Positions 17,978-27,630 of a DNA stretch of 64,000 nucleotides are shown piece by piece (position 1 is the first letter of the stretch; the number at the start of each line of letters is the position of its first letter). The notes below the pieces were generated by a model. That model had not been told where the DNA came from, did not search any database, and was given only the letters and a program-made list of their open reading frames with translations. The position numbers and the translations under genes are program-made. This DNA is from Sanyastnella coralliicola (lineage in GTDB: Bacteria > Bacteroidota > Bacteroidia > Flavobacteriales_D > Sanyastnellaceae), in contig NZ_CP132543.1 in NCBI RefSeq assembly GCF_030845195.1, forward strand, positions 2,311,501 to 2,375,500. Direction: 5' to 3'.

Positions 17978-18637
17978 ATGAAGCTCCTTTTGTTCATCCT
18001 CCTAGCTTCCCTGACCACCTTGGCATTTCCCCAGAACTCTACGACAATCACGGTTTCCGTTTTGGACCATAAAACTGAGCTTCCATTGAATGATTTCATC
18101 GTCTCTGTTGAAAAGGGTGAATCTCTGCTCGTAAGTGACTCGTTGTGCCTAGGCTCTACCTATACTTGGAACGTCGAGCAAGAGGAGAAAGGTGAACTTT
18201 GCTTCACCTTCGAACAAGAATGCTACTTTGCCCAGACTTTTTGTGTTCATCTTGATACTTTGACTGGACGTGGCCTCAAACAAAATGTCTACTTAAACAG
18301 AATCCTTGTAGGCCCGCCGGTGTGGGAGATGATTCACCTCAGCCCTGATAACAAAATGGTTGTTGACAGTGCACTCAGCATCCTGGAAGAATACATCGAC
18401 ATCCTAAACGAAGACAGCTCAAATAAGCTATACTTCGGAGTGAACTACTTCGAAGATGCTGACCTCGCCATAGCCGAACAACGGCTACACACCGTCTACC
18501 AAAAGTGCCTTGAAATCGGAATCCATGAATCCAGAATAGATTCGAGTATCTCCTTACTAGACAAAGAAGAACGCGAGTACTACAAGAACATGGAAACTCA
18601 AGTCCTCTCCACCATCACCACCACAAAGTGCAACTAA
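17978..18637 (+). CDS. Secreted protein of unknown function
   Basis: A 219-aa protein with a signal peptide (MKLLLFILLASLTTLAFPQ). The N-terminal half resembles a small beta domain. Residues ~125-195 (VDSALSILEEYID ... LAIAEQRLHTVYQKCLEIGIHESRID) recall the helix/strand spacing of OmpA-like domains, but the peptidoglycan-binding residues are not convincing. I do not recognise the family. The ATG sits 2 nt after the last heptad unit, so the repeat forms its upstream leader. Confidence 0.6.
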   Translation: MKLLLFILLASLTTLAFPQNSTTITVSVLDHKTELPLNDFIVSVEKGESLLVSDSLCLGSTYTWNVEQEEKGELCFTFEQECYFAQTFCVHLDTLTGRGLKQNVYLNRILVGPPVWEMIHLSPDNKMVVDSALSILEEYIDILNEDSSNKLYFGVNYFEDADLAIAEQRLHTVYQKCLEIGIHESRIDSSISLLDKEEREYYKNMETQVLSTITTTKCN

Positions 18638-18641
18638 TGAA

Positions 18642-18690
18642 ATAGGCATAAGCCTTAGGCCTTAGGCCATAAGCCTGACGAAGCGAAGCG
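18642..18690. repeat. Short heptad block (AAGCCTT / AGGCCAT) between convergent genes
   Basis: Units of AGGCATA, AGCCTTA, GGCCTTA, GGCCATA, AGCCTGA type followed by GAAGC repeats. The middle is nearly self-complementary and could form a hairpin between the convergent genes. Confidence 0.7.
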
Positions 18691-18695
18691 AAGTC

Positions 18696-21218
18696 CTAGT
18701 ACTCCCATTCATTCGTGAATGTATTGAAGAAATTGATCCCCACCTTCAAGGTGTAATCCGCTCGTTCGAAGTTATTGTCGGAAGTTACACCATAGACCCC
18801 CAAGCGGAAGAGTTCACCTTTAATACGGAAGGTACGTTCCAAGCCGGCAAAGACCTCAGCATGGCGGAAATCTTCTCCTGTTAGAACTAAGCTTCCACCT
18901 CCTGCAGCGAGCTCTAGTTTGAGTCGGTTCAACAGTGGTACCTTCCCAAGTATCGTCCCGTTAAAATGGTGGATGGCATTCACTTGGAAGTATCCATCGG
19001 CAGTCGTAAGCGTTGGCCCCAATAATTGGAATGTTCCCGAAGGGTCACTGAAGAAGAAGCGGTCGCTACCGCGGAAGTACTTGTACTCCAATAAGCGCAA
19101 ACTCTCCTTCTGGAAGAAGGACCCCATCGAAGCTTGCCAGTGGAGATCTCCGAATCGAGCTAAGGTCATTTCGTGATCCGCGCCAACCTCGAAGAAATCG
19201 AACTTCACCTCACTGTTAAACAGTCCTGGAATTCCCTTGCGGTACTCGAAGGTTAGTGTTGGATAATCCGTCCCTAACACTTCTTTTCTCCCGCGTTTCC
19301 AGACGTACTTTTGGTTGATTCTCCACTTAACTTCCAGCTGCACTTCAGACTTGGTATAACGCTGGAAATCTGAGGGTTGATTCAGTTCACCGAACAATTC
19401 ATTTGACCATACTGCAAAGGCTATATCCTTCAATGGAATTTGATCCGCATAATCGAATCGCGCCTCGGCATAGAAGCCGTTAAATAGCTCCATGCGCTGC
19501 GAGATCAAGAAGGTCTGTTTGCGAGAGTAGTTACTCCGACTGAAGTACTGCTCAATGCTCGCTCGGTCATTGATGATCTCGTAAATATCTCCTACTCGGA
19601 CGTAGGTGCGCATGGCTTTGTCAGGACGATAAGTGTAGCCCAATCCGACACGTCCTTTGACGTCCTTGTTTCGGAAACCGTAGTCGACGAAACCATCTAC
19701 TTCAATTAAATCATCATTGGCGAAGGTGTGCTGGTAATATCCAGGAAGTCGGTGACGGTAACCACCAATTCCCACCGGATTGACCTGACTAACCAATCCT
19801 TCGATATACCACTCGTTTCCTTTGACGCGATTGCGATGTCCCAGCCCGACTAAGGGTGACCACCATGTGATTCGGTTAAAGGCACTATCAAGCTTGTGGA
19901 AGTATTCATCACTTCCGAGGTATTCTTCAATGCTGTCAGCGCGGGCAACGAACTTTGCCTCGAGCGTATCTAGGGTAATCGGACGAATCTCTGTCCAGAA
20001 TTCTGGGTTGCGTTCCCAAGCGTCCTCCTCGAATTTCTTGACCTCACCAGAGAAGTGTCCTAGGCTGAAATCTCGGTTGATCACGAAGTCATCTTGTTGC
20101 ATGATGACCTTACCGATAATCCGTTGCCAACCATCTGGGATACTGTAGTCAATCACTCGACGAACGGGAACATAAGCTCCATTCTCAGCACGCTCATAGT
20201 TCTGGATAATCCGGAATCGCTCGCAGTACTCAATGCCCCGAGGATTTAACTCTAAATCTACTCCTCTCAAGGCCCAAGTTCCGTCTTCGATAAAGAGAAT
20301 CCCTTCAAAAAGTGCTTCGGATGAGTTCAACGGAGACACCTTAATTCTATGCACCAGCTGCTCCCCTTCGTAGAGCATCCCATCGTAATCGTAGCGGTAA
20401 GTCAAGCCTGAATTCGCTGCAATCGGACTTAAGATCGGCTTCGATGAAATTTTGTCAAAGTCGATGCGGTTCTCATAGAAATCGAAGTCACAATCTGGAA
20501 GGCCATTCCACAAGACATATTTGTTCGGCGCTCCTCTTCTAATTGGTGCAATGTCTTCCGGACCAATGCTCGCTTGAAGGGTTAAACTCTTACCAGTGTA
20601 TACCTCTTTCTCCTCGTAATTTCGGTAGCCTTCGATGAATTCATAGTACTTCTCAGCCCGTTGGAAATCTACTCGTCCGGTAGATTCGATCATGATGATT
20701 CCTTCCTTGGCCAACCCTACTTCTTCTCCCAACGGCAACGAATCAATCTCAGGCTGAAACTCCTTCTCGAGCTTGATCTTGGTGTACATGGAACTCGAAT
20801 ATGTCTTAAGAGAATCGCGGAAGCTCCTTCGCGCCGCTCGCACCTGATCCATGATGGCCTTTGCTCGATCTTTAGTATCACCTACGATCTCCGCAGTCTT
20901 GATCTCATTGCTCGAAACCTCTAATTCTACACTGACAAAGTGCGTCTCAAAAGATGCTGGAAGTGTAATGGTTTGCGGCTTGTACCCAACGAAACTCATC
21001 ACCAATCTTTCGGTTCCTTCAGGCACCTCCATTCGGAATCTCCCCTTGATATCCGTAGACACCCCAATGGTCGTACTCTCGATGTAAACACTCGCGTATG
21101 GAAGTGGCGCACCGTCCATATCCAAAACAGTGCCTTCCACCACCTGCGCAGCTACCGCCGCTGGTAAAACCATCATAAAAAAGAATAGAAAAGTAACGAG
21201 TAGCGGTTTCGGTAGCAT
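18696..21218 (-). CDS. DUF5686 outer-membrane protein with carboxypeptidase-regulatory-like domain
   Basis: An 840-aa protein with a signal peptide. Residues ~25-110 form a CarboxypepD_reg-like beta-sandwich (VEGTVLDMDGAPLPYASVYIESTTIGVSTDIKG... is the characteristic opening; only parts quoted here in the mature chain). Then comes the DUF5686 region, beginning with AKAIMDQVRAARRSFRDSL and ending in a long C-terminal beta-barrel. The family is specific to Bacteroidota and localised to the outer membrane; its function is unknown though TonB-like folding of the N-terminal domain is shared with SusC proteins. No plug domain is seen. It is monocistronic. Confidence 0.85.
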   Translation of the reverse strand: MLPKPLLVTFLFFFMMVLPAAVAAQVVEGTVLDMDGAPLPYASVYIESTTIGVSTDIKGRFRMEVPEGTERLVMSFVGYKPQTITLPASFETHFVSVELEVSSNEIKTAEIVGDTKDRAKAIMDQVRAARRSFRDSLKTYSSSMYTKIKLEKEFQPEIDSLPLGEEVGLAKEGIIMIESTGRVDFQRAEKYYEFIEGYRNYEEKEVYTGKSLTLQASIGPEDIAPIRRGAPNKYVLWNGLPDCDFDFYENRIDFDKISSKPILSPIAANSGLTYRYDYDGMLYEGEQLVHRIKVSPLNSSEALFEGILFIEDGTWALRGVDLELNPRGIEYCERFRIIQNYERAENGAYVPVRRVIDYSIPDGWQRIIGKVIMQQDDFVINRDFSLGHFSGEVKKFEEDAWERNPEFWTEIRPITLDTLEAKFVARADSIEEYLGSDEYFHKLDSAFNRITWWSPLVGLGHRNRVKGNEWYIEGLVSQVNPVGIGGYRHRLPGYYQHTFANDDLIEVDGFVDYGFRNKDVKGRVGLGYTYRPDKAMRTYVRVGDIYEIINDRASIEQYFSRSNYSRKQTFLISQRMELFNGFYAEARFDYADQIPLKDIAFAVWSNELFGELNQPSDFQRYTKSEVQLEVKWRINQKYVWKRGRKEVLGTDYPTLTFEYRKGIPGLFNSEVKFDFFEVGADHEMTLARFGDLHWQASMGSFFQKESLRLLEYKYFRGSDRFFFSDPSGTFQLLGPTLTTADGYFQVNAIHHFNGTILGKVPLLNRLKLELAAGGGSLVLTGEDFRHAEVFAGLERTFRIKGELFRLGVYGVTSDNNFERADYTLKVGINFFNTFTNEWEY

Positions 21219-21263
21219 GTCGGTGTGACGGTGGGCGTGGTTTGAAAGTTACAATTTCGCTTG

Positions 21264-21395
21264 TTAGGCGTTAGGCGTTAGGCTATAGGCGTTAGGGTTT
21301 CGCATTCTACCGCAATCCGCGTTCCGCGTTCTGCATTCCGCAATCCGCAATCCGCGATCCGCATACAGCCTACCGCATACCGCATACCGCTTACG
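21264..21395 (+). repeat. Heptad repeat block (GGCGTTA and CCGCAAT/CCGCATA families)
   Basis: Four GGCGTTA-type units, then about sixteen CCGCAAT, CCGCGTT, CCGCGAT, CCGCATA-type units. It lies between two divergent genes, so repeats are not confined to gene 3' ends. Confidence 0.88.
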
Positions 21396-21440
21396 TCGTA
21401 CTCCCAACCATACCCAAAAGCTGATAACTTGCACTGTGGT

Positions 21441-21474
21441 TTGCAACCTTTTAGGCTGGGAAGTTGTATCTTTA
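21441..21474 (+). promoter_or_regulatory. Putative promoter of the lectin/T9SS type B gene
   Basis: TTG (21441-21443), a 23-nt spacer and TATCTTTA (21467-21474) resemble TTG-N-TAnnTTTG with one mismatch. The ATG is only 8 nt downstream, implying a very short leader. Confidence 0.4.
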
Positions 21475-21481
21475 ACACTTA

Positions 21482-23722
21482 ATGCGTCATCTCTTAATTC
21501 TCATATGTTTTTTGCCCACCTTGCTGTGGGGCCAGAGTAGCAACCCCATGGGGGATGCTTATGCTCAGGGAGATGACTGTTATGTCATTACCGATAACAC
21601 CGCTTGGGAGCTAGGTGCCGTGTGGTTTAACGACCCCGTTAACTTGACCGAGGCCTTTGAAATTGAACTCGAGATCAACTTTGGATCACTCGACGCCACT
21701 GGAGCAGATGGCGTCGTTTTTGTTTTTCAACAGGTAGGAATTAACGCTCTCGGTATTGCCGGAGGAGGTATCGGTTACGAAGGATTTTCGCCATCTATTG
21801 GAATCGAAATGGATACTTGGTCGAACGTTGACTTAGGTGATCCAGCTGCAGATCACATGGCCTTGTTCGCTCATGGAAATGTCAACCATAACTCCGCCTT
21901 GAACTTGGCGGGGCCAGTGAATACCTCAGCTTTATCGCTGAACGTGGAGGATGGACAATTCCATGCTTTCAAGCTGACTTGGGACCCTGCAACGAATACA
22001 CTTGAAGTCTTCTTTGATTGCTTCTTGCGTATCTCATATCAGATCGATCTGATCAATGTGATCTTTGAGGGAGACCCTATTGTCTACTGGGGTTTCACAG
22101 GTGCAACGGGTGGTTCAGTTAACCAGCAAACGGTCTGCATTAGTGAATACGCACTAGGTCTCCCGGATGAATTTGAAATCTGCAACGGAGAATCTGTTGA
22201 GCTCGGACTAAGCGGCTCTCAATCTGATGATTACCTCTGGACTCCTGCAGAAGGTCTTGATGATCCTACTTCTCCCAATCCGGTGGCCTCGCCAGACGAA
22301 ACCACTACCTACGAGATTACGATCACTGATCTATGTGGAGAAGAAACAACGCTCTCAACTACCGTTGAAGTCTTTGATGTTGATGCTGAATTGCCTGAGT
22401 TCATCCTAGCTTGTGATGGAGACGATGTGCAAGTGACCGTGGATTCAAACGCACCAAATATCACTTGGTCTAATGGCGACGAAGGCCCCACCGCTACCGT
22501 GACTGAAGCTGGTCCTCTTACCGTCGAAACAGTGGCAGGCAACTGTTCGGCAGAAGCTACTACTGAGGTGGTGTTCCACCCTCTACCGGTGACTCTCGAA
22601 CTAGAAGACACCTATTCCGCCTGTGAAGGCGAAACCATTACCATCAACGCTGATGCGCAATGGGGACAAGAATACGATTGGGATTCAGGACAAGACACAG
22701 AAAGCATTGATGTAACCGAAGGTGGAACTTATGAAGTGACCATTACCTCTCAAGATGATTGTGTGGCGACCTTCAGCACTGAGGTGGAGTTTATCGCCAT
22801 TCCAACGGTTGATCTACCGGCACTCGTGGAGCTTTGTGATGGCCAAACGACAACCCTTGACCCTGGGAATGCGCAGAACACAAATTGGGACACAGGAGAG
22901 ACCACTCCTACCTTAACGGTTGATGAACCGGGTACCTATACCGTGGTTCTCAGCAACGGCGATTGCACGGCTGAAGGTTCTACAGAAGTTTCCTTCGATG
23001 CAGCACCAAGTTTCTCATGGCCTAACAATATCAGCTACTGCAGTGATACCTTGATCTATCAAGCCCTTCCTGCCAATGATTTGGTATGGACTGTCAATGG
23101 CGATCTTGCTACAGATTCTGTACTTGTCGCTAACGCGGAATCGCTCACCCTCACTGGAACGGACGCGATCACTGGTTGCAGTACTTCATATACCGCCGAT
23201 GTCACCGTGCTCTACGCACCATTGGTTACGCTCCCTGAAGAAGTTGTGCTTTGCGAAGGACAGGCAACAGAAGTGACTGCAGCAACTGACGCTCCTGACA
23301 ACTCTTTCTGGGATGAAGGAACCGAAGGCCCTACGGCAATTCTCTTAAACGAAGGCGAATACATGTTCACGGCTGTGAATGAATGTGGTAGTACTTCGGC
23401 ATCGCTTATAGCCATTGAAGGCCTTTGTGATTGCCCACTATTCGTACCGAATGCCTTCACTCCAGATCTTGACGGACGCAATGAGCTATTCTATCCATCG
23501 CTAGCTTGCAATGTAGATGACTATACATTCAGCGTCTACAACCGCTGGGGTGAGCAGCTCTTCTTCACGGAAGTTCAAGGCCAAGGGTGGAATGGTGCAG
23601 CCCCAGGACGAACACACTATGTCCAAGATGATGTCTACATCTGGCGTGTGACCTATGAAGTGGTTCTCTTTGACCGCGTGGAAGTCGTGGAAGAGGTTGG
23701 GCATGTGGTAGTGCTTCGTTAA
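21482..23722 (+). CDS. L-type lectin domain protein with Ig-like repeats and T9SS type B sorting domain
   Basis: A 746-aa protein with a signal peptide (MRHLLILICFLPTLLWGQ). Residues ~20-235 are an L-type (legume) lectin-like sandwich (ADGVVFVFQQ ... GIGYEGFSPSIGIEMDTW ... DHMALFAHGN). Several Ig/PKD-like modules follow, each with the W..G...PT.TV pattern. The last ~95 residues are a gliding-motility-associated C-terminal domain (FVPNAFTPDLDGRNELFYP ... VYNRWGEQLFF), the type B T9SS signal. It is therefore a secreted or surface-linked carbohydrate-binding protein; the sugar is unknown. Confidence 0.88.
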   Translation: MRHLLILICFLPTLLWGQSSNPMGDAYAQGDDCYVITDNTAWELGAVWFNDPVNLTEAFEIELEINFGSLDATGADGVVFVFQQVGINALGIAGGGIGYEGFSPSIGIEMDTWSNVDLGDPAADHMALFAHGNVNHNSALNLAGPVNTSALSLNVEDGQFHAFKLTWDPATNTLEVFFDCFLRISYQIDLINVIFEGDPIVYWGFTGATGGSVNQQTVCISEYALGLPDEFEICNGESVELGLSGSQSDDYLWTPAEGLDDPTSPNPVASPDETTTYEITITDLCGEETTLSTTVEVFDVDAELPEFILACDGDDVQVTVDSNAPNITWSNGDEGPTATVTEAGPLTVETVAGNCSAEATTEVVFHPLPVTLELEDTYSACEGETITINADAQWGQEYDWDSGQDTESIDVTEGGTYEVTITSQDDCVATFSTEVEFIAIPTVDLPALVELCDGQTTTLDPGNAQNTNWDTGETTPTLTVDEPGTYTVVLSNGDCTAEGSTEVSFDAAPSFSWPNNISYCSDTLIYQALPANDLVWTVNGDLATDSVLVANAESLTLTGTDAITGCSTSYTADVTVLYAPLVTLPEEVVLCEGQATEVTAATDAPDNSFWDEGTEGPTAILLNEGEYMFTAVNECGSTSASLIAIEGLCDCPLFVPNAFTPDLDGRNELFYPSLACNVDDYTFSVYNRWGEQLFFTEVQGQGWNGAAPGRTHYVQDDVYIWRVTYEVVLFDRVEVVEEVGHVVVLR

Positions 23723-23751
23723 CTTCACCCCCCGGAACTCACGACCAAACT

Positions 23752-24663
23752 ATGGCAGGTAACTCGAAAATTGCGATCTACGGCGCTATTGGTGCCAATC
23801 TCGGTATTGCGATCATGAAATTTGTGGCTTCTTTCTTCACCGGAAGTGCAGCCATGCTCTCAGAAGGTATTCACTCAACAGTTGACTCACTGAACGGTGT
23901 CCTTCTCCTCTACGGAATCAAACGAAGTAAGCGAGACCCCGATACCAAACACCCCTTTGGGTATGGGAAAGAAGTGTACTTCTGGGCTTTCATTGTAGCC
24001 ATGCTCATCTTTGCCATTGGTGGAGGAATCGCCATCTATGAAGGTATCGAACACATCAAACATCCAGCGGAAAGCACAGGGAATAAGATGTGGAAGTACG
24101 GCGTGCTGATCGTCGCGATCATTCTTGAGGGAATCAGCTTCTACATCGCATTGCGTGAGTTCAAAAAGAGTAAACCAGAAAAAGCGACTTGGATGGGCGC
24201 TCTTCGTCAAAGTAAAGACGCTGCTACCTTCGCCATCATTTTGGAAGATTCTGGTGCCATGTTCGGTCTGATCATCGCGCTAATTGGTGTCAGCCTATCA
24301 GATTTCCTAGAAATGCCAATGATCGATGGAATCACCTCAGTGGTGATCGGAATTCTTCTCTGTGTCATTGCCATATTCCTCGCTAGAGAAACCAAAGGAC
24401 TTCTCATTGGAGAATCAGCAGTGCATAATGATTTGAAAGTGGTAAGAGAGATCCTTGATAGCGACGAATGGGTATTGAAATACCGCGATGTCAACTCAAT
24501 GCACCTAGGCCCGGCAACCGTGCTATTGGCCATGGAAGTAGACTTTTCCGATGACATGGACAATCCAGCCGTTGAGGCTGAAATTCTCACCATTGAGCAA
24601 AGGATCAAGGAAAAACTGCCACATATTTCTAAAATTTATATCGAATCAACTTCGATTAAATAA
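23752..24663 (+). CDS. Cation diffusion facilitator (CDF) family transporter
   Basis: A 303-aa inner-membrane protein with six predicted helices. The first metal-site motif SEGIHSTVDSLN (HxxxD) and the downstream KHPFGYGKE motif are classic CDF features. The second intramembrane site reads EDSGA in place of HxxxD, as in a distinct subgroup. A short C-terminal cytosolic domain follows. CDFs export Zn2+, Mn2+ or Fe2+ in exchange for protons; which ion is not clear because of the second-site change. It is first in a run with the holin-like, SPFH and zinc-ribbon genes. Confidence 0.85.
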   Translation: MAGNSKIAIYGAIGANLGIAIMKFVASFFTGSAAMLSEGIHSTVDSLNGVLLLYGIKRSKRDPDTKHPFGYGKEVYFWAFIVAMLIFAIGGGIAIYEGIEHIKHPAESTGNKMWKYGVLIVAIILEGISFYIALREFKKSKPEKATWMGALRQSKDAATFAIILEDSGAMFGLIIALIGVSLSDFLEMPMIDGITSVVIGILLCVIAIFLARETKGLLIGESAVHNDLKVVREILDSDEWVLKYRDVNSMHLGPATVLLAMEVDFSDDMDNPAVEAEILTIEQRIKEKLPHISKIYIESTSIK

Positions 24664-25023
24664 ATGAAAACACTTCGTGTAATCATCGCCAACATGCTGG
24701 CGGTCCTCCTTGGAGCATGGCTTTTTAGCGGAATCCATATTGACACTTCATGGTGGAACGTTGTCATTGTTGCGATTGTGATTGCCTTGATGAACGCGAT
24801 TGTTCGTCCAATTTTGATCTTTCTTACCATTCCAGCCACCATTATCACTCTGGGTCTATTCCTTCTAGTGATCAACGCTGGAACGCTCATGCTTGCCGAT
24901 TGGATCCTAGACGGATTCCGTATTGATGGCTTCTGGTGGGCACTCTTATTGAGCTTTATCATATCCTTTGTCACTTCCTTCTTCGCTCGCGCGGAAAAGA
25001 AACACGGCAAGGAATACCGCTAA
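24664..25023 (+). CDS. Phage holin family / 4-TM membrane protein (PF04020 type)
   Basis: A 119-aa hydrophobic protein with four predicted transmembrane helices and the motif NAIVRPILIFLTIPATIITLGLF split across helices 2 and 3 (VRP..I..LT.P..I.TLGLF is the family hallmark). The ATG directly follows the CDF stop codon (TAAATG), indicating translational coupling. Despite its name this family is widespread in chromosomes without phages and its role is unknown. Confidence 0.82.
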   Translation: MKTLRVIIANMLAVLLGAWLFSGIHIDTSWWNVVIVAIVIALMNAIVRPILIFLTIPATIITLGLFLLVINAGTLMLADWILDGFRIDGFWWALLLSFIISFVTSFFARAEKKHGKEYR

Positions 25024-25060
25024 TTCGTAACTTGAACTACTCACTATAATCTAACCTGAA

Positions 25061-26200
25061 ATGGGAATCTGGGATAAACTGAAAGGCGAACTCATTGATA
25101 TCATCGAATGGCTTGACCCTACGCAAGACACGATGGTATACCGCTTTGAGCGCTACCAAAATGAAATAAAAAACGGTGCACAACTCACGGTGCGTGAATC
25201 ACAAATGGCTGTCTTCGTTAGCGAAGGACAAATTGCCGATGTGTTCGGACCTGGGATGTACGCGCTCAATACTCAAAACCTTCCTATCCTCGCGACACTG
25301 AAAGGATGGAAGTACGGATTCAACTCGCCATTCAAAGCGGAGGTATACTTCGTCAACACGAAGAATTTCACCGACCGCAAATGGGGCACAAAGAACCCAA
25401 TCATTTTGAACGATGATCGTTACGGAATGTTGGAGATCCGTTCATTCGGTACATACGCCATTAAAATTGATGACCCAGGCAAGTTCCTGAAGGAGATTGT
25501 AGGTACTGACGGTGAATTCACCACTGATGAAATCGATCAGCAGCTGCGCAGTATCGTCGTTACAAGATTTACAGATGCTGTGGGTGAGTCGCGCATCCCA
25601 GTAGAAGGTTTCGCAGGAAATGTGAATGAACTCAGCGAGTTCGCGTTGCAGCAACTGCATCCTGAATTCATGGAATACGGGATCAACCTCACGAAATTCC
25701 TCGTAGAGAATGTGTCAATGCCAGAGGAGATCAAGAAAGAGATCTTCGAACTGAGCCGACTAGAAAAAATCGATCTCGACAAGCTCGCTAAACTCAAGGC
25801 AGCGAAAGCCATGGAGAAAGCAGCAGAGAACCCAAGTGGCGCTGCGGGCGCTGGAGTTGGTATGGGAATGGGCTTCGCTATGGCGAACCAAATGGGCAAT
25901 ATGTTCAACCAGCAAAACCAGCAACAGCAATCGCAAGGACAAGCACAACAAGCACCTGCTCAAGGTGGTGGTGCAACTCCTCCTCCGCTTCCGCAAGCAG
26001 CACAGTACTGGGTGGCTATTAACGGACAACAATCAGGTCCGTACGATATGGCTACTATCCAGAATATGATTGCTGGCGGACAGATTTCACGTGAATCATT
26101 GATGTGGAAGCAAGGGATGGCAGATTGGATTGCGGCTTCGCAAATCCAAGAAGTATCAGGCTTCTTCGGAAGTGTTCCTCCTCCCCTACCTAACGCATAA
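25061..26200 (+). CDS. SPFH domain protein with C-terminal GYF_2 domain (YdjI-like)
   Basis: A 379-aa protein. Residues ~1-235 are an SPFH/band-7 domain of the YdjI ('virion core') type (DTMVYRFERYQNEIKNGAQL ... GPGMYAL). Residues ~270-310 are a Gln/Gly/Ala-rich linker. Residues ~318-372 form a GYF_2 domain (YWVAINGQQSGPYDMATIQNM ... W). In Bacillus subtilis, YdjI acts with YdjG and YdjH in membrane-stress protection with PspA. The next gene resembles the zinc-ribbon partner, starting 6 nt downstream. A membrane-stress role here is inference. Confidence 0.82.
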   Translation: MGIWDKLKGELIDIIEWLDPTQDTMVYRFERYQNEIKNGAQLTVRESQMAVFVSEGQIADVFGPGMYALNTQNLPILATLKGWKYGFNSPFKAEVYFVNTKNFTDRKWGTKNPIILNDDRYGMLEIRSFGTYAIKIDDPGKFLKEIVGTDGEFTTDEIDQQLRSIVVTRFTDAVGESRIPVEGFAGNVNELSEFALQQLHPEFMEYGINLTKFLVENVSMPEEIKKEIFELSRLEKIDLDKLAKLKAAKAMEKAAENPSGAAGAGVGMGMGFAMANQMGNMFNQQNQQQQSQGQAQQAPAQGGGATPPPLPQAAQYWVAINGQQSGPYDMATIQNMIAGGQISRESLMWKQGMADWIAASQIQEVSGFFGSVPPPLPNA

Positions 26201-26206
26201 TTAGGG

Positions 26207-27319
26207 ATGCCGGAAGCTGAAATAGAACAAGCAGCGGAAGGAGCTCACAAAATTCATTGTTCGAAGTGCGGTGCTGAACTGCGCTACCAACCGGGAACCA
26301 CGGAATTAGTCTGTGATTACTGTGGTACGCGCAACCACATCGAAGAATCGGCCGTTGAAATTGAAGAGCAAGACCTCCACGAGTTCCTTCGAAAGGAGAG
26401 CGAGCGTGTGGTTACTGAAACCGTAGAAACGGTGGAATGTAACAGCTGCGGCGCCATCAACCCTTTCGATGAAACGAACGTGGCCAAAGCCTGTATTTTC
26501 TGTGGTGGACACCTCATCGTAAAAGATGCGGCGAAGATCGAGCAGATCAAACCGCAAGCACTTGTCCCATTTCAGGTAGAACACCGACGTGCCATCAAAC
26601 TCTACAAAGATTGGTTGCATTCACGCTGGTTCGCACCGAATGACCTCAAGCGCATGCAAAACCTCCCTGATAAGCTCAAGGGAATCTACATGCCCTTCTG
26701 GACCTACGATGCCATGACCGTTTCTGAATACACCGGTCAACGAGGTATTACCCGAACGGAAACGGAAACGTACACTGTAAGCGGCGAAGATGGCCCTGAA
26801 ACCCGCACCCGTACCAAGACCCGTACAGACTGGTATCCAGCTGCTGGAGTGGTAGAGCATTTCTTTGACGATGAATTGATTTTGGCCAACCCGGCAGTCC
26901 CTTCTGAAATCACAATGAAATTGCGCCCATGGGATTTGTCTATGCTAGTTCCATTCGAGCACGACTACCTCCGCGGTTTCCTCGTGGAAAGCTACTCCGT
27001 AGGCCTCGAAGAAGGCTATGGCATCGCCAGACAACGCATCGATTCTCAAATCAGAACCCTTGTCCGCCGTGACATTGGTGGAGACCAACAACGCATCACC
27101 ACCCTACACACAGACTGGAGCGATCAAACCTTCAAACACATCTTATTGCCAATCTACGTTTCGGCATACAAGTACAAAGGCAAAACCTACCGCTTCCTCA
27201 TCAACGGACAAACCGGCGAAGTCCAAGGTAAACGACCATACAGCGCATGGAAAATCACCTTCTTGGTACTCGCGATTCTATTGGTGATTGCGATTATCGT
27301 GATGTTTGCGCAGGGATAG
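26207..27319 (+). CDS. Zinc-ribbon membrane protein (YdjG-like)
   Basis: A 370-aa protein with two CxxC-CxxC zinc ribbons (CSKCGAEL...CDYCGTRN at 18-42; CNSCGAIN...CIFCGGHL at ~77-104). A conserved middle domain follows (WFAPNDLKRM ... LKGIYMPFWTYDA) and one C-terminal transmembrane helix (ITFLVLAILLVIAIIVMF). The zinc-ribbon-plus-membrane layout and the place next to an SPFH gene match the YdjG/YdjI pairing of the B. subtilis pspA-ydjGHI operon, where the zinc-ribbon protein helps recruit the SPFH protein. It overlaps no gene and is followed by heptad repeats. Confidence 0.72.
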   Translation: MPEAEIEQAAEGAHKIHCSKCGAELRYQPGTTELVCDYCGTRNHIEESAVEIEEQDLHEFLRKESERVVTETVETVECNSCGAINPFDETNVAKACIFCGGHLIVKDAAKIEQIKPQALVPFQVEHRRAIKLYKDWLHSRWFAPNDLKRMQNLPDKLKGIYMPFWTYDAMTVSEYTGQRGITRTETETYTVSGEDGPETRTRTKTRTDWYPAAGVVEHFFDDELILANPAVPSEITMKLRPWDLSMLVPFEHDYLRGFLVESYSVGLEEGYGIARQRIDSQIRTLVRRDIGGDQQRITTLHTDWSDQTFKHILLPIYVSAYKYKGKTYRFLINGQTGEVQGKRPYSAWKITFLVLAILLVIAIIVMFAQG

Positions 27320-27625
27320 ACACGGTTCGTGGTTCGTGGTTCGTGGTTCGTAGGATCAAAATGTCAAAATAAGAGGCGTTAGGCTTTACGCTATAGGCGT
27401 TAGTAAGGATTGGGAAATTGGTCTTTGGTTATCGATTCTAGCAGCGCATATATGCGCCGCTACCTCGAATATTACCAACGCACGAAGGTAGGGATGGATG
27501 AAATCCATCCAATCCCCCTTAGGGAATAGAAGGCGTTAGGCTATAGGCGTTAGGCTTTAGAATGGTCTTAGGTAATTGGTTATTGATTATCGTTTATAGA
27601 TTATCGATTGTAACCCCTAGTCACT
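27320..27625. repeat. Repeat-filled gap: heptads plus two palindromic elements
   Basis: This gap holds four GGTTCGT units, GGCGTTA/GGCTATA units (twice), a palindrome GCGCATATATGCGC (27444-27457), a hairpin GGATGGA-TGAAA-TCCATCC (27492-27510), and finally TTATCGA/TTATAGA units. The palindrome and hairpin recur together at 29.3, 30.5 and 30.8 kb. No gene is visible. Confidence 0.85.
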
Positions 27626-27630
27626 CGTCT

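Noticed and set aside
24664-25023. Holin-like gene as a sign of a prophage
   Set aside because: No phage structural, lysis or integrase genes are present; PF04020 proteins are common in ordinary chromosomes.
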